In this document: positions 1-8,381 of the stretch, one piece after another
How positions within the stretch are numbered: position 1 is the first letter of the stretch
Layout: the number at the start of each line of letters is the position of its first letter
Assembly (NCBI RefSeq): GCF_001905885.1
Contig: NZ_LIYH01000010.1
Location: forward strand, 111,782-175,781
From: Streptomyces sp. CB03234
GTDB taxonomy: Bacteria; Actinomycetota; Actinomycetes; Streptomycetales; Streptomycetaceae
Length of the DNA stretch: 64,000 nucleotides
Direction: 5' to 3'
Made by a program: the position numbers and the translations under genes
The notes under the pieces: generated by a model
The model's input: only the letters and a program-made list of their open reading frames with translations
Database searches by the model: none
Told to the model about the DNA's origin: nothing

Positions 1-951
1 TCCTTCGGCAAACAGAACATCTGGCAGGACGTCACCCTCACCCTGCCGGCGGGTGAGGTCAGCGTGATGCTCGGGCCTTCCGGCACCGGAAAGACCGTAT
101 TCCTGAAATCCATCATCGGGCTGCTGAAACCCGAGCGCGGACGCGTCCTCATCAACGGCGTCGACATGGTCAGCAGTCCCGAACGCGACATCTACGAGAC
201 GCGGAAGCTGTTCGGGCTGATGTTCCAGGACGGGGCCCTCTTCGGCTCGATGTCGCTGTTCGACAACATCGCCTTTCCGCTGCGCGAGCACACCCGCAAG
301 AAGGAGCCGGAGATCCGCCGCATCGTCATGGAGCGGATGGAGATGGTCGGACTCGTCGGCGCCGAGGAGAAACTGCCCGGCGAGATATCCGGCGGCATGC
401 GCAAACGCGCCGGGCTCGCGCGTGCCCTCGTACTCGACCCGCAGATCATCCTCTGCGACGAACCCGACTCCGGACTGGACCCCGTCCGTACCGCTTATCT
501 GTCGCAGCTGCTGATCGACCTCAATGCGCAGATCGACGCCACGATGCTCATCGTCACCCACAACCTCGACATCGCGGCGACGGTGCCGGACAACATGGGA
601 ATGCTGTTCCGGCGCAATCTCGTCACCTTCGGGCCGCGTGAGGTCCTGCTCACCAGCGACGAGCCGGTCGTGGCTCAATTCCTCAGCGGGCGGCGCGAAG
701 GCCCCATCGGCATGTCGGAGGAGAAGGACGCGGCGGCGCTGGCGCGTGAGCAGCGCACAGCCGCCTCGTACGCGCCGCCGCGTGCGCTGGCGCCCCAACT
801 GGAACCCTCGCCCGGCATGCCGCGCCGCGCGGCCGCCCAGCGCCGCCGCGAACGGGTCCTCGGCATGCTGCCCCGCCTGCCGGAGGCCGCCCGGACGGCG
901 ATCCTGCAGAGCTACGCCCCCACCGGCACACTCGACGGTGCCGCCTCATGA
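1..951 (+). CDS. mkl: Mce-system ABC ATPase (Mkl/MceG-like), 5' end outside the window
   Basis: The reading frame is open from the first base, so the N-terminus lies outside the window and only the last 316 codons are seen. Visible motifs are Walker A GPSGTGKT (bases 76-99), the ABC signature SGGMRKR and Walker B ILCDEPDSGLDP followed by the H-loop VTHN. In the family this ATPase powers the YrbE permease pair and so drives lipid import through the MceA-F channel. After the ATPase core there is a basic tail of about 80 residues rich in Arg, Ala and Pro, typical of actinobacterial Mkl compared with Gram-negative MlaF. The stop overlaps the start of the next gene (ATGA at 948-951), which indicates coupled translation. 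Confidence 0.95.
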   Translation, partial: SFGKQNIWQDVTLTLPAGEVSVMLGPSGTGKTVFLKSIIGLLKPERGRVLINGVDMVSSPERDIYETRKLFGLMFQDGALFGSMSLFDNIAFPLREHTRKKEPEIRRIVMERMEMVGLVGAEEKLPGEISGGMRKRAGLARALVLDPQIILCDEPDSGLDPVRTAYLSQLLIDLNAQIDATMLIVTHNLDIAATVPDNMGMLFRRNLVTFGPREVLLTSDEPVVAQFLSGRREGPIGMSEEKDAAALAREQRTAASYAPPRALAPQLEPSPGMPRRAAAQRRRERVLGMLPRLPEAARTAILQSYAPTGTLDGAAS

Positions 952-1982
952 CCCCGGCCCGGCCGCGCGACCCGGCCGCCGCCCCCGGCCCGGCGCCCGA
1001 GGGCCGGCCCTCGGGCCGCCCGTCAACCCCCGCCCCCGCCCGCGCGGGCGGCCAAGCCGATGCGCCCGCGAGCCCGAAACCGGCCGCCCCGGCAAGCACG
1101 CCCCACCGCTCCGGCCCGGGCAACGGCCCTGGCCCCGGTCCCGGCTCCGGCGGCGCGCAGCAGCCGTCCGCCGAGCGGCGCTCCGGTGCACGCGCCGACG
1201 GGTACCGGCCGCCCGCGCGGGTGCTCGCGCCGTTGCGGGAGAGCGGGCGGCTGTTCGCCCTCGCGGTCACCGTCGCGCGCGACATGTTCCGGCGACCGTT
1301 CCAACTCCGCGAGTTCATCGAGCAGTTCTGGTTCGTCGCGAGCGTCACGATCCTGCCCGCCGCGCTCGTGTCCATCCCGTTCGGCGCGGTCATCGCTCTC
1401 CAGGTCGGCTCGCTCACGCAGCAGCTGGGCGCCCAGTCGTTCACCGGCGGGGCCAGCGTCCTGGCCGTCATCCAGCAGGCCAGCCCGCTGATCGTCGCCC
1501 TGCTGATCGCCGGCGCCGGCGGCTCCGCCATCTGCGCCGACCTCGGCTCCCGCAAGATCCGCGAGGAGCTGGACGCCATGGAGGTCATGGGCGTCTCGCC
1601 CATCCAGCGCCTCGTCGTGCCCCGCGTCCTCGCCACCATGCTCGTCGCCGTCCTCCTCAACGGCATGGTCTCCGTCGTCGGAACCCTCGGCGGCTACTTC
1701 TTCAACGTGATCATGCAGGACGGCACCCCCGGCGCCTACCTCGCCAGTTTCTCCGCCCTCGCCCAGCTCCCCGACCTCTGGATCAGCGAGATCAAGGCGC
1801 TGATCTTCGGTTTCCTCGCCGGCATCGTCGCCGCCCACCGCGGCCTCAATCCCCGTGGCGGCCCCAAGGGGGTCGGCGACGCCGTCAACCAGTCCGTCGT
1901 CATCACCTTCCTCCTCCTCTTCTTCGTCAACATGGTCCTCACCGCGATCTACCTCCAGATCGTCCCCGCGAAGGGGGCGTGA
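948..1982 (+). CDS. YrbE/MlaE-family permease, first copy (YrbEA position)
   Basis: 344-residue integral membrane protein of the MlaE/YrbE family, the first of the two permease subunits of an Mce lipid importer. The family core begins near residue 90 (VLAPLRESGRLFALAV) and contains the typical FIEQFWFVASV and EELDAMEVMGVSP segments, the latter being the family's EExDALxxMG coupling motif. Residues 1 to about 88 are an unusual extension rich in Pro, Ala, Gly and Arg. An in-frame GTG at 1221 could be the start of a protein without the extension, but the ATGA overlap with mkl favours ATG at 948. The next gene starts 2 bases after the stop. Confidence 0.92.
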   Translation: MTPARPRDPAAAPGPAPEGRPSGRPSTPAPARAGGQADAPASPKPAAPASTPHRSGPGNGPGPGPGSGGAQQPSAERRSGARADGYRPPARVLAPLRESGRLFALAVTVARDMFRRPFQLREFIEQFWFVASVTILPAALVSIPFGAVIALQVGSLTQQLGAQSFTGGASVLAVIQQASPLIVALLIAGAGGSAICADLGSRKIREELDAMEVMGVSPIQRLVVPRVLATMLVAVLLNGMVSVVGTLGGYFFNVIMQDGTPGAYLASFSALAQLPDLWISEIKALIFGFLAGIVAAHRGLNPRGGPKGVGDAVNQSVVITFLLLFFVNMVLTAIYLQIVPAKGA

Positions 1983-1984
1983 CG

Positions 1985-2791
1985 ATGGCTTCCCCGCTCG
2001 CCTGGCTCGACCGCTCCGGTGATCAGCTGATCTTCTACGTCAAGGCCCTCGCGTGGATCCCCCGCACACTGCGCCGCTACTCCCGGGAGGTGCAACGCCT
2101 GCTCGCCGAGGTCGCCTTCGGCAGCGGCGGCCTCGGAGTCATCGGCGGCACCATCGGCGTGATGATCGCCATGACCCTGTTCACCGGCACCGTCGTCGGC
2201 CTCCAGGGCTACGCCGCGCTCAACCAGATCGGCACGGCGGCCTTCACCGGCTTCATCTCCGCCTACTTCAACACCCGCGAGATCGCCCCGCTCGTCGCCG
2301 GTCTCGCCCTCTCCGCCACCGTCGGCGCCGGGTTCACCGCCCAGCTCGGCGCCATGCGCATCAACGAGGAGGTCGACGCCCTCGAGGCGATGGGCGTGCG
2401 CTCCCTGCCGTACCTCGTCACCACCCGCATCATCGCGGGCGTCGTCGCGATCATCCCGCTCTACGCGATCGGCCTGCTCTCCTCGTACGCCGCCTCCCGC
2501 ACGGTCACCGTCCTGTTCAACGGCCAGTCGGCGGGCACGTACGACCACTACTTCACGCTCTTCCTCTCCCCGGACGACGTGCTGCTCTCCATCCTCAAGG
2601 TGCTGATCTTCAGCGTGCTGGTGATCCTCGCCCACTGCTACTACGGCTTCCGCGCCACCGGCGGCCCGGCCGGCGTCGGCGTCGCCGTCGGCCACTCCGT
2701 ACGCAACGCGATCGTGCTGATCAGCGTGACCGACTTCTTCCTCTCCCTCGCGATCTGGGGTGCGACGACGACCGTGAAGGTGGCCGGATGA
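1985..2791 (+). CDS. YrbE/MlaE-family permease, second copy (YrbEB position)
   Basis: 268-residue MlaE-family permease, partner of the preceding gene in the membrane core of the Mce transporter. The segment INEEVDALEAMGVRSLPYLVTTRI is the conserved EExDALxxMG region that contacts the ATPase in related systems. Several hydrophobic segments follow (for example IIAGVVAIIPLYAIGLLSSY and ILKVLIFSVLVILAHCYYGF). ATG at 1985 lies 2 bases after the first permease gene, and the stop overlaps the mceA start (ATGA at 2788-2791), so the unit is translationally coupled on both sides. Length is normal for the family. Confidence 0.94.
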   Translation: MASPLAWLDRSGDQLIFYVKALAWIPRTLRRYSREVQRLLAEVAFGSGGLGVIGGTIGVMIAMTLFTGTVVGLQGYAALNQIGTAAFTGFISAYFNTREIAPLVAGLALSATVGAGFTAQLGAMRINEEVDALEAMGVRSLPYLVTTRIIAGVVAIIPLYAIGLLSSYAASRTVTVLFNGQSAGTYDHYFTLFLSPDDVLLSILKVLIFSVLVILAHCYYGFRATGGPAGVGVAVGHSVRNAIVLISVTDFFLSLAIWGATTTVKVAG

Positions 2792-4020
2792 CCGCGAAAA
2801 CGCTTCGCAGACGCCTCGCCGGGGTCGTGTTCCTCCTCGTACCCGCCCTCCTCGTATGGCTGTCGGTGGCGGTGTACGACAAGGAGTTCACGCGCGACGC
2901 CACGGTCACCGTCCTCACCACCAGCGCCGGCAACGAGATGCACCGCGGCGCGGAGGTGAAGCTGCGCGGTGTCGTCATCGGCGAGGTCCGCGACATCCGC
3001 GCCGACGGCACCGGAGCCCGCCTCACCCTCGCCATCGACCCCCGCCACCTCGACCGCGTCCCGGCCGACGTCACCGCGCAGATGCTGCCCACCACCCTCT
3101 TCGGCGAACGGTTCGTCGCCCTCGTACCGCCCGCCGCCAACCCGTCCCCCCGCGCCCTCACCGCCGGCGCGACCATCCCGCAGGACCGTTCCGCCAACGC
3201 CATCGAACTGGAGCAGGTCCTGGAGCAGGTGCTCCCGCTGCTCACCGCCGTCAAGCCCGAGAAGCTGTCCGCCACCCTCACCGCCGTCGCCCAGGCCCTC
3301 CAAGGCAGGGGCGAGCAGCTCGGCCGCACCCTCATCACCCTCGAAGCGCACCTGAAGCGGCTCAACCCCCACCTGCCCGCCCTCAACCGCGACATCGCCC
3401 ACCTCGTCGAGGTCAGCCGGGTGTACGGCGACGCCGCCCCGGACGTACTCGACGCGCTCACCGACTTCACCACCACCAGCGGCACCCTCGCCGACCAACA
3501 GGCCCGGCTGGCGGACCTGTACGGCGCCACCACCACCTCCGCCGAGGACCTGACGACCTTCCTCCGCGACAACCGGAGCAACATCATCCGGTTGTCCGCC
3601 GTCTCCCGCCCCACCCTGGAACTCCTCGCCCGCCACTCCTCCTCCTTCCCCTGCACCCTTCGCACCCTCGCCGGGTTCGTCCCCGCCATGGACAAGGCGC
3701 TCGGCAAGGGCACCGGCGAACCCGGCCTCCATGTGAACGTCCGGACCGTCCCCTCCCTCGGCAAGTACGTCCCCGGCAAGGACCGGCCCGTGTACGACGC
3801 GACCGGCGGGCCCCACTGCTACGCCGTCCCGTACACCGGAAAACCCGCCCCCACGGCCCCGGACAAGGCCGGCCTCGGCCTGCCCAACTCGCCCCAGGAG
3901 AACCAGCTCGTCAACGAACTGATCGCCCCTGGCCTGAAGACCGCCCCGCAGTCCCTGCCGGACTGGAGCACCGTCCTGACCGGCCCCGTCTTCCGCGGAA
4001 CGGAGGTGACCCTCAAGTGA
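2788..4020 (+). CDS. mceA: MceA-type substrate-binding/channel protein
   Basis: 410 residues. A signal-anchor helix (VVFLLVPALLVWLSVAVY, about residues 13-30) is followed by the MCE domain at about 35-115 (VTVLTTSAGNEMHRGAEVKLRGVVIGEVRDI ending in LFGERFVALV), then a long alpha-helical region in which leucines and alanines recur, as expected for the helical needle formed by Mce subunits. It is one of six paralogous subunits that form a hydrophobic tunnel for lipids across the cell envelope. The A assignment rests on gene order: first of six after the permeases. The stop overlaps the next start as GTGA at 4017-4020. Confidence 0.92.
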   Translation: MTAKTLRRRLAGVVFLLVPALLVWLSVAVYDKEFTRDATVTVLTTSAGNEMHRGAEVKLRGVVIGEVRDIRADGTGARLTLAIDPRHLDRVPADVTAQMLPTTLFGERFVALVPPAANPSPRALTAGATIPQDRSANAIELEQVLEQVLPLLTAVKPEKLSATLTAVAQALQGRGEQLGRTLITLEAHLKRLNPHLPALNRDIAHLVEVSRVYGDAAPDVLDALTDFTTTSGTLADQQARLADLYGATTTSAEDLTTFLRDNRSNIIRLSAVSRPTLELLARHSSSFPCTLRTLAGFVPAMDKALGKGTGEPGLHVNVRTVPSLGKYVPGKDRPVYDATGGPHCYAVPYTGKPAPTAPDKAGLGLPNSPQENQLVNELIAPGLKTAPQSLPDWSTVLTGPVFRGTEVTLK

Positions 4021-5048
4021 GGCGCCGCTCCCTCGCCGGACCGCTCACCAAATCGCTCGCCTTCATCGTGGTGACCGTCCTCGCCACCACCGTCCTGGCG
4101 TTCTCCGTCGCCAACAAGGGCGTCGGCGACACCGTCACGTACAAGGCCCGCTTCACCGACGTCACCGGCCTCGTCGAGGGCGACAGCGTCCGCATCGCCG
4201 GGGTGAAGGTCGGGCAGGTCGAGTCCATCAGGGTCGCCGACCGGCGGCTCGCCGAAGTCGCCTTCGCGGTCCGCAAGGGCCGCGCCCTGCCCGCCTCGGC
4301 GACCGCGTCGATCAAGTACCTCAACATGGTCGGCCAGCGCTACATCGACCTCGACCGCGGCACCGGACCCGTCGGCCGGACGCTGCCCGCCGGTGCGGTC
4401 ATCCCGGTCGAACGCACCACCCCCGCGCTCGACCTCACCCAGCTCTTCAACGGCTTCCAGCCGCTCTTCCAGGGCCTGTCACCGGCCGAGGTCAACAGCC
4501 TGGCCGGATCGATCGTCCAGGTCCTCCAGGGAGAGGGCGGCACCGTCGACTCCCTCATCGAGCACGTCGGGTCGCTCACCACCACCGTCGCCGCCAAGGA
4601 CGAGGTCATCGGGGAGGTCGTCAAGAACCTCAATACGGTGCTGAAGACGGTCAACGACCGCGAGGCGGGCTTCAACGACCTCGTCGTCACCCTCCAGCGG
4701 CTCGTCAGCGGCTTCGCCGGGGACCGCGAACCGCTCGGCGAGGCCATCACCGCCATGGGCTCGCTCACCACCGTCACCGCCGGGCTCCTGGAGGACGGAC
4801 GTGCCCCGCTCAAGGAGGACATCCGCCACCTCGGACGCCTGTCCGGGCAGCTCGCGGACAGCACCGCGCAGATCGAGAACTTCCTCCACAAGTCCCCCGC
4901 CAAGATGCGGGCGATCGGACGCCTCGCCTCGTACGGATCGTGGCTCAACCTCTACCTCTGCGAGGCAACGGTGACCGGCGTCACCACCGACGACGGCTCC
5001 AGGCCGCCCACCGGCGTCACGATCACCGAACCGAGGTGCCGCGCATGA
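4017..5048 (+). CDS. mceB: MceB-type protein
   Basis: 343 residues from a GTG start fixed by the GTGA overlap with mceA. The N-terminal helix (LAFIVVTVLATTVLAFSVA) is followed by the MCE domain (YKARFTDVTGLVEGDSVRIAGVKVGQVESI through IKYLNMVGQRYIDLDRG), then a helical region with repeated VVKNLNTVLKTVNDREAGFNDLVVTLQRLV-type heptads. Near the C-terminus lies SYGSWLNLYLCEAT, a motif shared among Mce subunits. Second of six mce genes; its stop overlaps the mceC ATG (ATGA at 5045-5048). Confidence 0.92.
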   Translation: MRRRSLAGPLTKSLAFIVVTVLATTVLAFSVANKGVGDTVTYKARFTDVTGLVEGDSVRIAGVKVGQVESIRVADRRLAEVAFAVRKGRALPASATASIKYLNMVGQRYIDLDRGTGPVGRTLPAGAVIPVERTTPALDLTQLFNGFQPLFQGLSPAEVNSLAGSIVQVLQGEGGTVDSLIEHVGSLTTTVAAKDEVIGEVVKNLNTVLKTVNDREAGFNDLVVTLQRLVSGFAGDREPLGEAITAMGSLTTVTAGLLEDGRAPLKEDIRHLGRLSGQLADSTAQIENFLHKSPAKMRAIGRLASYGSWLNLYLCEATVTGVTTDDGSRPPTGVTITEPRCRA

Positions 5049-6085
5049 GACTCCCGCGCGTAAAACCCTTCACACCCGTACGGGAGCGCGATCCCGTGAC
5101 CGTCGGCATCGTCGGCCTGCTCCTGCTCGCCCTCCTCGCCCTCGGCGCGTACAAGGCCGACACCCTGGCCGGTGGCGGCACCACCTACACCGCCGACTTC
5201 ACCGAAGCCGCCGGACTCGACGAGGGCGACGAGGTACGCATCGCCGGCGTCAAGGTCGGCGAAGTCACCGGCATCGGGCTCGACGGGGCCAAGGTCAAGG
5301 TCGGCTTCGAGGTCGACGACACCACCTGGATCGGCGACTCCAGCACCGCCGCCATCGCCATCAAGACCCTGCTCGGCGAGAAGTACCTGGCCATCGACCC
5401 TCTCGGCGCCCACGCCCAGAACCCCGCCGAACGCATCCCCGCCTCCCGCACCACCTCCCCCTACGACGTCACCCAGGCCCTCACCGGTCTCGGCGACACC
5501 ATCGACGCCATCGACACGCGGGCGCTCGCCAAGAGCTTCGAGGCCATCTCCGCCACCTTCGCCCACTCCCCGCCCGATGTGCGCACCGCCGCCACCGGCC
5601 TGTCCGCGCTCTCCAAGTCGGTCTCGTCGCGCGACGCGCAGCTCGCCGAACTCCTCAAGGGCAGCAAGCAGCTGACCAGGACCCTGGCGGGCAAGAACAG
5701 CAGCTTCGAAGCGCTCCTGGAGGACGGCACCCTGCTCCTCGGCGAGCTCCAGGCCCGCCGCGACGCCATCCACCAGCTGCTCACCGGCGCCAGGAACCTC
5801 GGCACCCAGCTCAGCGGCCTCGTCCAGGACAACAGCCGGCAGCTCGGGCCCACCCTGACCGCGCTCGGCCGCGTCACCGGCGTCCTGGTAAAGAACCGCG
5901 ACAGCCTCGACCGGACCCTCGCGCTGGCCGGCCCGTACTACCGGCTCGTCGGCAACACCCTCGGCAACGGCCGCTGGTTCGACACCTACGTCTGCGGTCT
6001 CGTCCCCAGGAACTACCTCGATCCCGGTACGCCCCCGGCCACCGGGTGCATGCCGCCCAAGCCGACAGGAGGCGGTGCCCGGTGA
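5045..6085 (+). CDS. mceC: MceC-type protein
   Basis: 346 residues. An anchor helix (VTVGIVGLLLLALLALGAYKA, about residues 18-38) precedes an MCE domain (YTADFTEAAGLDEGDEVRIAGVKVGEVTGI ... IAIKTLLGEKYLAIDPLG) and a helical tail with several LxxLL-like leucine pairs. The C-terminal GRWFDTYVCGLVPRNY segment parallels the W(L/F)xxYxC motif of mceB, so the two may share a disulfide or interface there (inference). Third gene of the mce set; it overlaps its neighbours on both sides (ATGA upstream, GTGA at 6082-6085 downstream). Confidence 0.92.
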   Translation: MRLPRVKPFTPVRERDPVTVGIVGLLLLALLALGAYKADTLAGGGTTYTADFTEAAGLDEGDEVRIAGVKVGEVTGIGLDGAKVKVGFEVDDTTWIGDSSTAAIAIKTLLGEKYLAIDPLGAHAQNPAERIPASRTTSPYDVTQALTGLGDTIDAIDTRALAKSFEAISATFAHSPPDVRTAATGLSALSKSVSSRDAQLAELLKGSKQLTRTLAGKNSSFEALLEDGTLLLGELQARRDAIHQLLTGARNLGTQLSGLVQDNSRQLGPTLTALGRVTGVLVKNRDSLDRTLALAGPYYRLVGNTLGNGRWFDTYVCGLVPRNYLDPGTPPATGCMPPKPTGGGAR

Positions 6086-7248
6086 ACCTGCGACGCGCCC
6101 TCGGGATCACGGCAGGGCTCGCCGTCGTGGCCGTCGCCGCCGCCTCCGGCGTCACGGCCCTCGACGCGTCCGAGACCACCCGCATCACCGCCCGCTTCGA
6201 TCGCGCCACCGGCGTGTACGAGGGCTCCGACCTCCGGATCCTCGGGGTGAAGGCCGGCACCGTCGCCTCCGTACGCCCCCAGGGCAAGGAGGTCGAGGTC
6301 ACCCTGCTGATCGACGAAGGCGTCCGGGTCCCCGCCGATGCCCACGCCGTCGTCGTCGCGCCCAGCGTCGTCGCCGACCGCTACATCCAGCTCGCCCCCG
6401 CCTACACGGGCGGCCCCAAGATCCGGGAAGGCGCCGTCCTGCCCGCCGCCCGCAACGCGACCCCCCTGGAGGTCGACCAGCTGTACGCGTCGATCACCGA
6501 ACTCAGCGAGGCCCTCGGCCCCAACGGCGCCAACGCCGACGGCGCCCTGGCCGGACTGTTCGACACCGGAGCCGCCAACCTCAAGGGCAACGGCAAGGCC
6601 ATCGGCGACTCCATCGAGCAGTTCGGCAAGGCCGCCAAGACCCTCGACGCGAGCAGCGGCGACCTCTTCGACACGCTGACCCACCTGCAGTCCTTCACCA
6701 CCATGCTGAAGAACAACGACGGCGACGTCCGCAGGGCCGAGCAGCAGCTCGCCACCGTCACCGGCTTCCTCGCCGAGGACAAGGAGAACCTCGCGGCGGC
6801 CCTCAAGGAGCTGGGCACGGCCCTCGCCCAGGTCAAGAGCTTCATCGAGACCCACCGCGGCGGGCTGAAGAAGAACGTCGACCTCCTCGTCCCCCTCACA
6901 CAGACCCTCGTCGACCAGCGCGCCTCGCTCGCCGAGATGCTCGACACCGCGCCGCTCGCCGCGGGCAACGCCCTCAACGCGTACGACCCGGTCCACCGCA
7001 CCCTCAACGGCCGTACGAACATCAACGAGCTCAGCTACGGGCCCGGAATCACGCCAGGCCTTCCGAACGGCCTGGTCCCCGTCGACGCGGCCCGCCGCAA
7101 AGCCCTGCCCGCCCTCCCGCTGCCCGCCGTCGGCACGGTGTACGGGACACCGGGGGAGGGGGCTCCCGGGAAGGGGACACCCGTGAACGGGACACTCGTG
7201 AACGGGACACTCGTGAACGGGACACCCGGGAAGGGGACCGCACGGTGA
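6082..7248 (+). CDS. mceD: MceD-type protein with a repeat-coded C-terminal tail
   Basis: 388 residues from a GTG set by the GTGA overlap. The N-terminal helix (LGITAGLAVVAVAAASGVTAL) is followed by an MCE domain (ITARFDRATGVYEGSDLRILGVKAGTVASV ... VADRYIQLAP) and a helical region rich in Ala and Lys. The last 30 or so residues are not family-like: 15-bp tandem repeats at 7168-7242 encode GKGTP/VNGTL pentapeptide units, giving a low-complexity, probably disordered tail. Fourth of six mce genes; its stop overlaps the mceE start (GTGA at 7245-7248). Confidence 0.92.
   Translation: MNLRRALGITAGLAVVAVAAASGVTALDASETTRITARFDRATGVYEGSDLRILGVKAGTVASVRPQGKEVEVTLLIDEGVRVPADAHAVVVAPSVVADRYIQLAPAYTGGPKIREGAVLPAARNATPLEVDQLYASITELSEALGPNGANADGALAGLFDTGAANLKGNGKAIGDSIEQFGKAAKTLDASSGDLFDTLTHLQSFTTMLKNNDGDVRRAEQQLATVTGFLAEDKENLAAALKELGTALAQVKSFIETHRGGLKKNVDLLVPLTQTLVDQRASLAEMLDTAPLAAGNALNAYDPVHRTLNGRTNINELSYGPGITPGLPNGLVPVDAARRKALPALPLPAVGTVYGTPGEGAPGKGTPVNGTLVNGTLVNGTPGKGTAR
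7168..7242 (+). repeat. Five 15-bp tandem repeats inside the 3' end of mceD
   Basis: Units at 7168, 7183, 7198, 7213 and 7228. The three central copies read GTGAACGGGACACYC; the flanking copies are variants starting GGGAAGGGGAC. They keep the reading frame and encode pentapeptides of the form (G/V)(K/N)GT(P/L/A). Copy number could vary by slippage without breaking the frame. Confidence 0.9.
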
Positions 7249-8381
7249 ACCGGCCCTCCCGTACCGCCACCACGACCGGCATCGCCGCCGCCCTCGCCCT
7301 GGCCGTCGGCTTCTCGGCCACCGTCGCGAGCCGCGACGTCCCGCTCCCGGGCCGCCCGGAGCTGTCCGGCATCGAGCAGTTGCCGCTGCCCGGCGGCGCC
7401 GACCTCGGCGACCACCCGTACGAGATCACCGCCGAGTTCGCCGACGTCCTCAGCCTCGTCCCGCAGTCCGCGGTCAAGGTCAACGACGTCGCCGTCGGCC
7501 GCGTGACGCGCATCTCCCTCGACCGGGCCGACTGGTCCGCCACCGTCACCATGCGGGTCAACGGCGATGTGACGCTCCCCGCCAACGCCTACGCCCACCT
7601 CGAACAGTCCAGCCTGCTCGGTGAGAAGTACATCCAGCTCACCGCACCCCCCAAGAGTCACGGCACCCTCACCGACGGCGCCCGCATCCCCATGAGCCGC
7701 ACCAACCGCAACCCCGAGGTCGAGGAGGTCTTCGGCGCCCTGTCGATGCTCCTCAACGGCGGCGGCATCCAGCAGATCCGTACCATCACCACCGAACTCG
7801 GCACGGCCCTGCGCGGCAACGAGACCGAGGTCCGCTCCCTGCTGAAACGGCTCAACACCCTTGTCGGCAGCCTCGACAGCAACAAGAGCGACATCACCGC
7901 CGCCCTCGACGGCGTCAACCGGCTCACCGCCACCCTCGCCACCCGAGAACGGGACGTCGACAAGGTCCTCACCGGCCTCAGCCCCGGCCTCAAGGTCCTG
8001 GAGAAGCAGCGCGCCTCGCTCCTCACCATGCTCCGAGCCCTCGACACCTTGTCCGGCGTCGCCGTCGACACCGTCAACAGGAGCAAGGCCGACCTGATCG
8101 CCGACCTCAAAGCCCTCGGCCCCACCCTCCAGGCGCTCGCCGACTCGGGCAAGGCCCTGCCCGACTCGCTCCAGGTGCTGCTCACCTACCCGTTCACGGA
8201 CGAGGTGCTGCGCGGCGTCAAGGGCGACTACCTCAACGTCTACCTGGACGTGACCGCCGCCCCCGGGACGCAGATCATCCCGGCGCTCACGCCGCCGGAC
8301 GACGCCACACCGTCCACGAAGACCGGCCCGCCCCTTCCCCTTCCCCTGCCCCTTCCCCTGCCGTCCGCCGGGAGGAACTGA
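7245..8381 (+). CDS. mceE: MceE-type protein without the lipobox cysteine
   Basis: 378 residues from GTG at 7245. Gene order and the PLPG(G) segments (DVPLPGRPELSGIEQLPLPGGADL) identify it as the MceE/LprK-type subunit. The MCE domain follows (YEITAEFADVLSLVPQSAVKVNDVAVGRVTRI ... LLGEKYIQL). In mycobacterial MceE/LprK the N-terminal signal ends in a lipobox cysteine. Here the corresponding stretch reads FSATVASRDVPLPG and no cysteine is present, so it is probably anchored by the uncleaved helix at residues 10-25 instead of a lipid. The C-terminus is a Pro-Leu repeat (PPLPLPLPLPLP) encoded by CTTCCC/CTGCCC repeats. TGATG at 8379-8383 couples it to mceF. Confidence 0.9.
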   Translation: MNRPSRTATTTGIAAALALAVGFSATVASRDVPLPGRPELSGIEQLPLPGGADLGDHPYEITAEFADVLSLVPQSAVKVNDVAVGRVTRISLDRADWSATVTMRVNGDVTLPANAYAHLEQSSLLGEKYIQLTAPPKSHGTLTDGARIPMSRTNRNPEVEEVFGALSMLLNGGGIQQIRTITTELGTALRGNETEVRSLLKRLNTLVGSLDSNKSDITAALDGVNRLTATLATRERDVDKVLTGLSPGLKVLEKQRASLLTMLRALDTLSGVAVDTVNRSKADLIADLKALGPTLQALADSGKALPDSLQVLLTYPFTDEVLRGVKGDYLNVYLDVTAAPGTQIIPALTPPDDATPSTKTGPPLPLPLPLPLPSAGRN

